Shown piece by piece: positions 63,088 to 64,000 of a stretch of DNA of 64,000 bases (positions within the stretch are counted from its first letter, which is position 1; every line of letters starts with the position of its first letter). Origin of the DNA: Thermoanaerobaculia bacterium (lineage in GTDB: Bacteria > Acidobacteriota > Thermoanaerobaculia > Multivoradales > Multivoraceae); contig JAJEHN010000024.1 in NCBI GenBank assembly GCA_022823665.1, positions 1 to 64,000 of the forward strand, read 5' to 3'. The translations under genes were made by a program, and so were the position numbers. Under the pieces are notes generated by a model, which did no database searches, was not told where the DNA came from, and saw only the letters and a program-made list of their open reading frames with translations.

Positions 63088-63780
63088 GTGCGCGCCGTCC
63101 TCCGGGTCGCCCTGGCGGCCATGGCTCTGCTGGCCGGCGCGGCGGCGGCCGGCGCCGAACTCGCGATTCTGACGAACGGCCACCGCTACAAGGTGACGGA
63201 GTGGGAAGTTCTGCACCCCGGCCAGGCCGTGGGGGCCGAGCGGATCCGTCTGAGCCTGGAAGGCGGCGGGACGGTGACCCTGCCGCTGATGCAGGTCGAG
63301 CGCATCGTCGATGACGAGATCGTCGAGGAGCCGCCGCCGGACTCTCCGGCTGAACCGGGCTTCACGTTCGACTACCTGCCCGGGCAGACGGCGCCGCCGA
63401 CGCCCTATGGGGAGCTCTTTCTCGAGGTGGGCCGCGAGCACGAACTGAATCCCGATCTGCTGGCGGCCCTGGCGAGGGCCGAGTCGAACTACGACGCGGG
63501 CGCCGTGTCCAGCAAGGGCGCCCGGGGCCTGCTCCAGTTGATGCCGGCGACCGCCGAACGGTTCGGCGTGTCGCCGCGTGAACTCCACGACCCGGCCCGG
63601 AACGTCCTCGCGGCGGCCCGCTACCTGACCTGGCTTCGCGGTCGCTTCGAGGACGATCTGCCGCGCGTGCTCGCCGGCTACAACGCCGGTGAAGGCGCCG
63701 TCGACGCCCATGACGGCGTTCCGCCGTACCGCGAAACGGTGACCTTCATCGGCCGCGTCTACGGCTTCCTCGGCCTGTAG
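63088..63780 (+). CDS. SLT-type lytic transglycosylase
   Basis: ALARAESNYDAGAVSSKGARGLLQLMPATAERFGV; LAGYNAGEGAVDAHDGVPPYRET. Confidence 0.9.
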   Translation: MRAVLRVALAAMALLAGAAAAGAELAILTNGHRYKVTEWEVLHPGQAVGAERIRLSLEGGGTVTLPLMQVERIVDDEIVEEPPPDSPAEPGFTFDYLPGQTAPPTPYGELFLEVGREHELNPDLLAALARAESNYDAGAVSSKGARGLLQLMPATAERFGVSPRELHDPARNVLAAARYLTWLRGRFEDDLPRVLAGYNAGEGAVDAHDGVPPYRETVTFIGRVYGFLGL

Positions 63781-63786
63781 CCGGCC

Positions 63787-64000
63787 TCACCGCGCCCGCG
63801 GGTGGTACTGGTCGTACAGCGTCCGCAGGCGGTGTTCGTGGATGTGGGTGTAGATCTGCGTCGTCGTGATGTTCGCGTGTCCGAGCATGACCTGGACGGC
63901 TCGCAGGTCTGCGCCGTGCTCCAGCAAGTGGGTGGCGAAGCTGTGGCGCAGCACGTGGGGCGACAGGTCGGGGATACCCGCGCCCCGGCCGTAGTTCCTG
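63787..64000 (-). CDS. Tyrosine recombinase XerC/XerD, C-terminal part
   Basis: Reverse complement reads [63 protein letters not shown]; truncated by window end. Confidence 0.93.
   Translation of the reverse strand, partial: RNYGRGAGIPDLSPHVLRHSFATHLLEHGADLRAVQVMLGHANITTTQIYTHIHEHRLRTLYDQYHPRAR

Overview
High-GC bacterial chromosome window, probably Acidobacteriota or a relative (inferred from a VWFA-related lipoprotein and overall gene content). Bases 1-13820 hold the end of tuf and a merged S10-spc-alpha ribosomal protein cluster (rpsJ to rplQ, with secY, adk, infA and rpoA); rpsN, rpsD and map are missing from their usual places. Bases ~20160-64000 are mostly housekeeping genes: EF-G paralogue, M16 peptidase pair, lexA, amidase, gatCA, a GreA fusion protein, tRNA-Pro(CGG), nfeD/stomatin, lnt, prfB with a programmed +1 frameshift, lipBA, putA-like proline dehydrogenase, proC, recN, tsaC/sua5-like, coaD, korAB, an RsbU-type phosphatase, a lytic transglycosylase and the end of a xer recombinase. 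The most interesting segment is a lower-GC accessory island at 14260-19319. It has four tightly coupled genes: an N6-adenine methylase, a protein with an N-terminal MORC-like and a C-terminal histidine-kinase-like GHKL ATPase, a receiver-domain protein without a recognisable DNA-binding output, and a soluble ComEC-like MBL hydrolase. A decayed IS1595-like transposase follows it. I consider this a candidate undescribed two-component-like defence system. The island is bracketed by two inverted copies of a ~175-bp dispersed element. A third copy follows recN. The element has a conserved core and long terminal arms whose sequence varies between copies while pairing is retained, and each copy lies 22-75 nt past a stop codon in the same relative orientation. 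All calls come from reading the sequence; no database searches were run.
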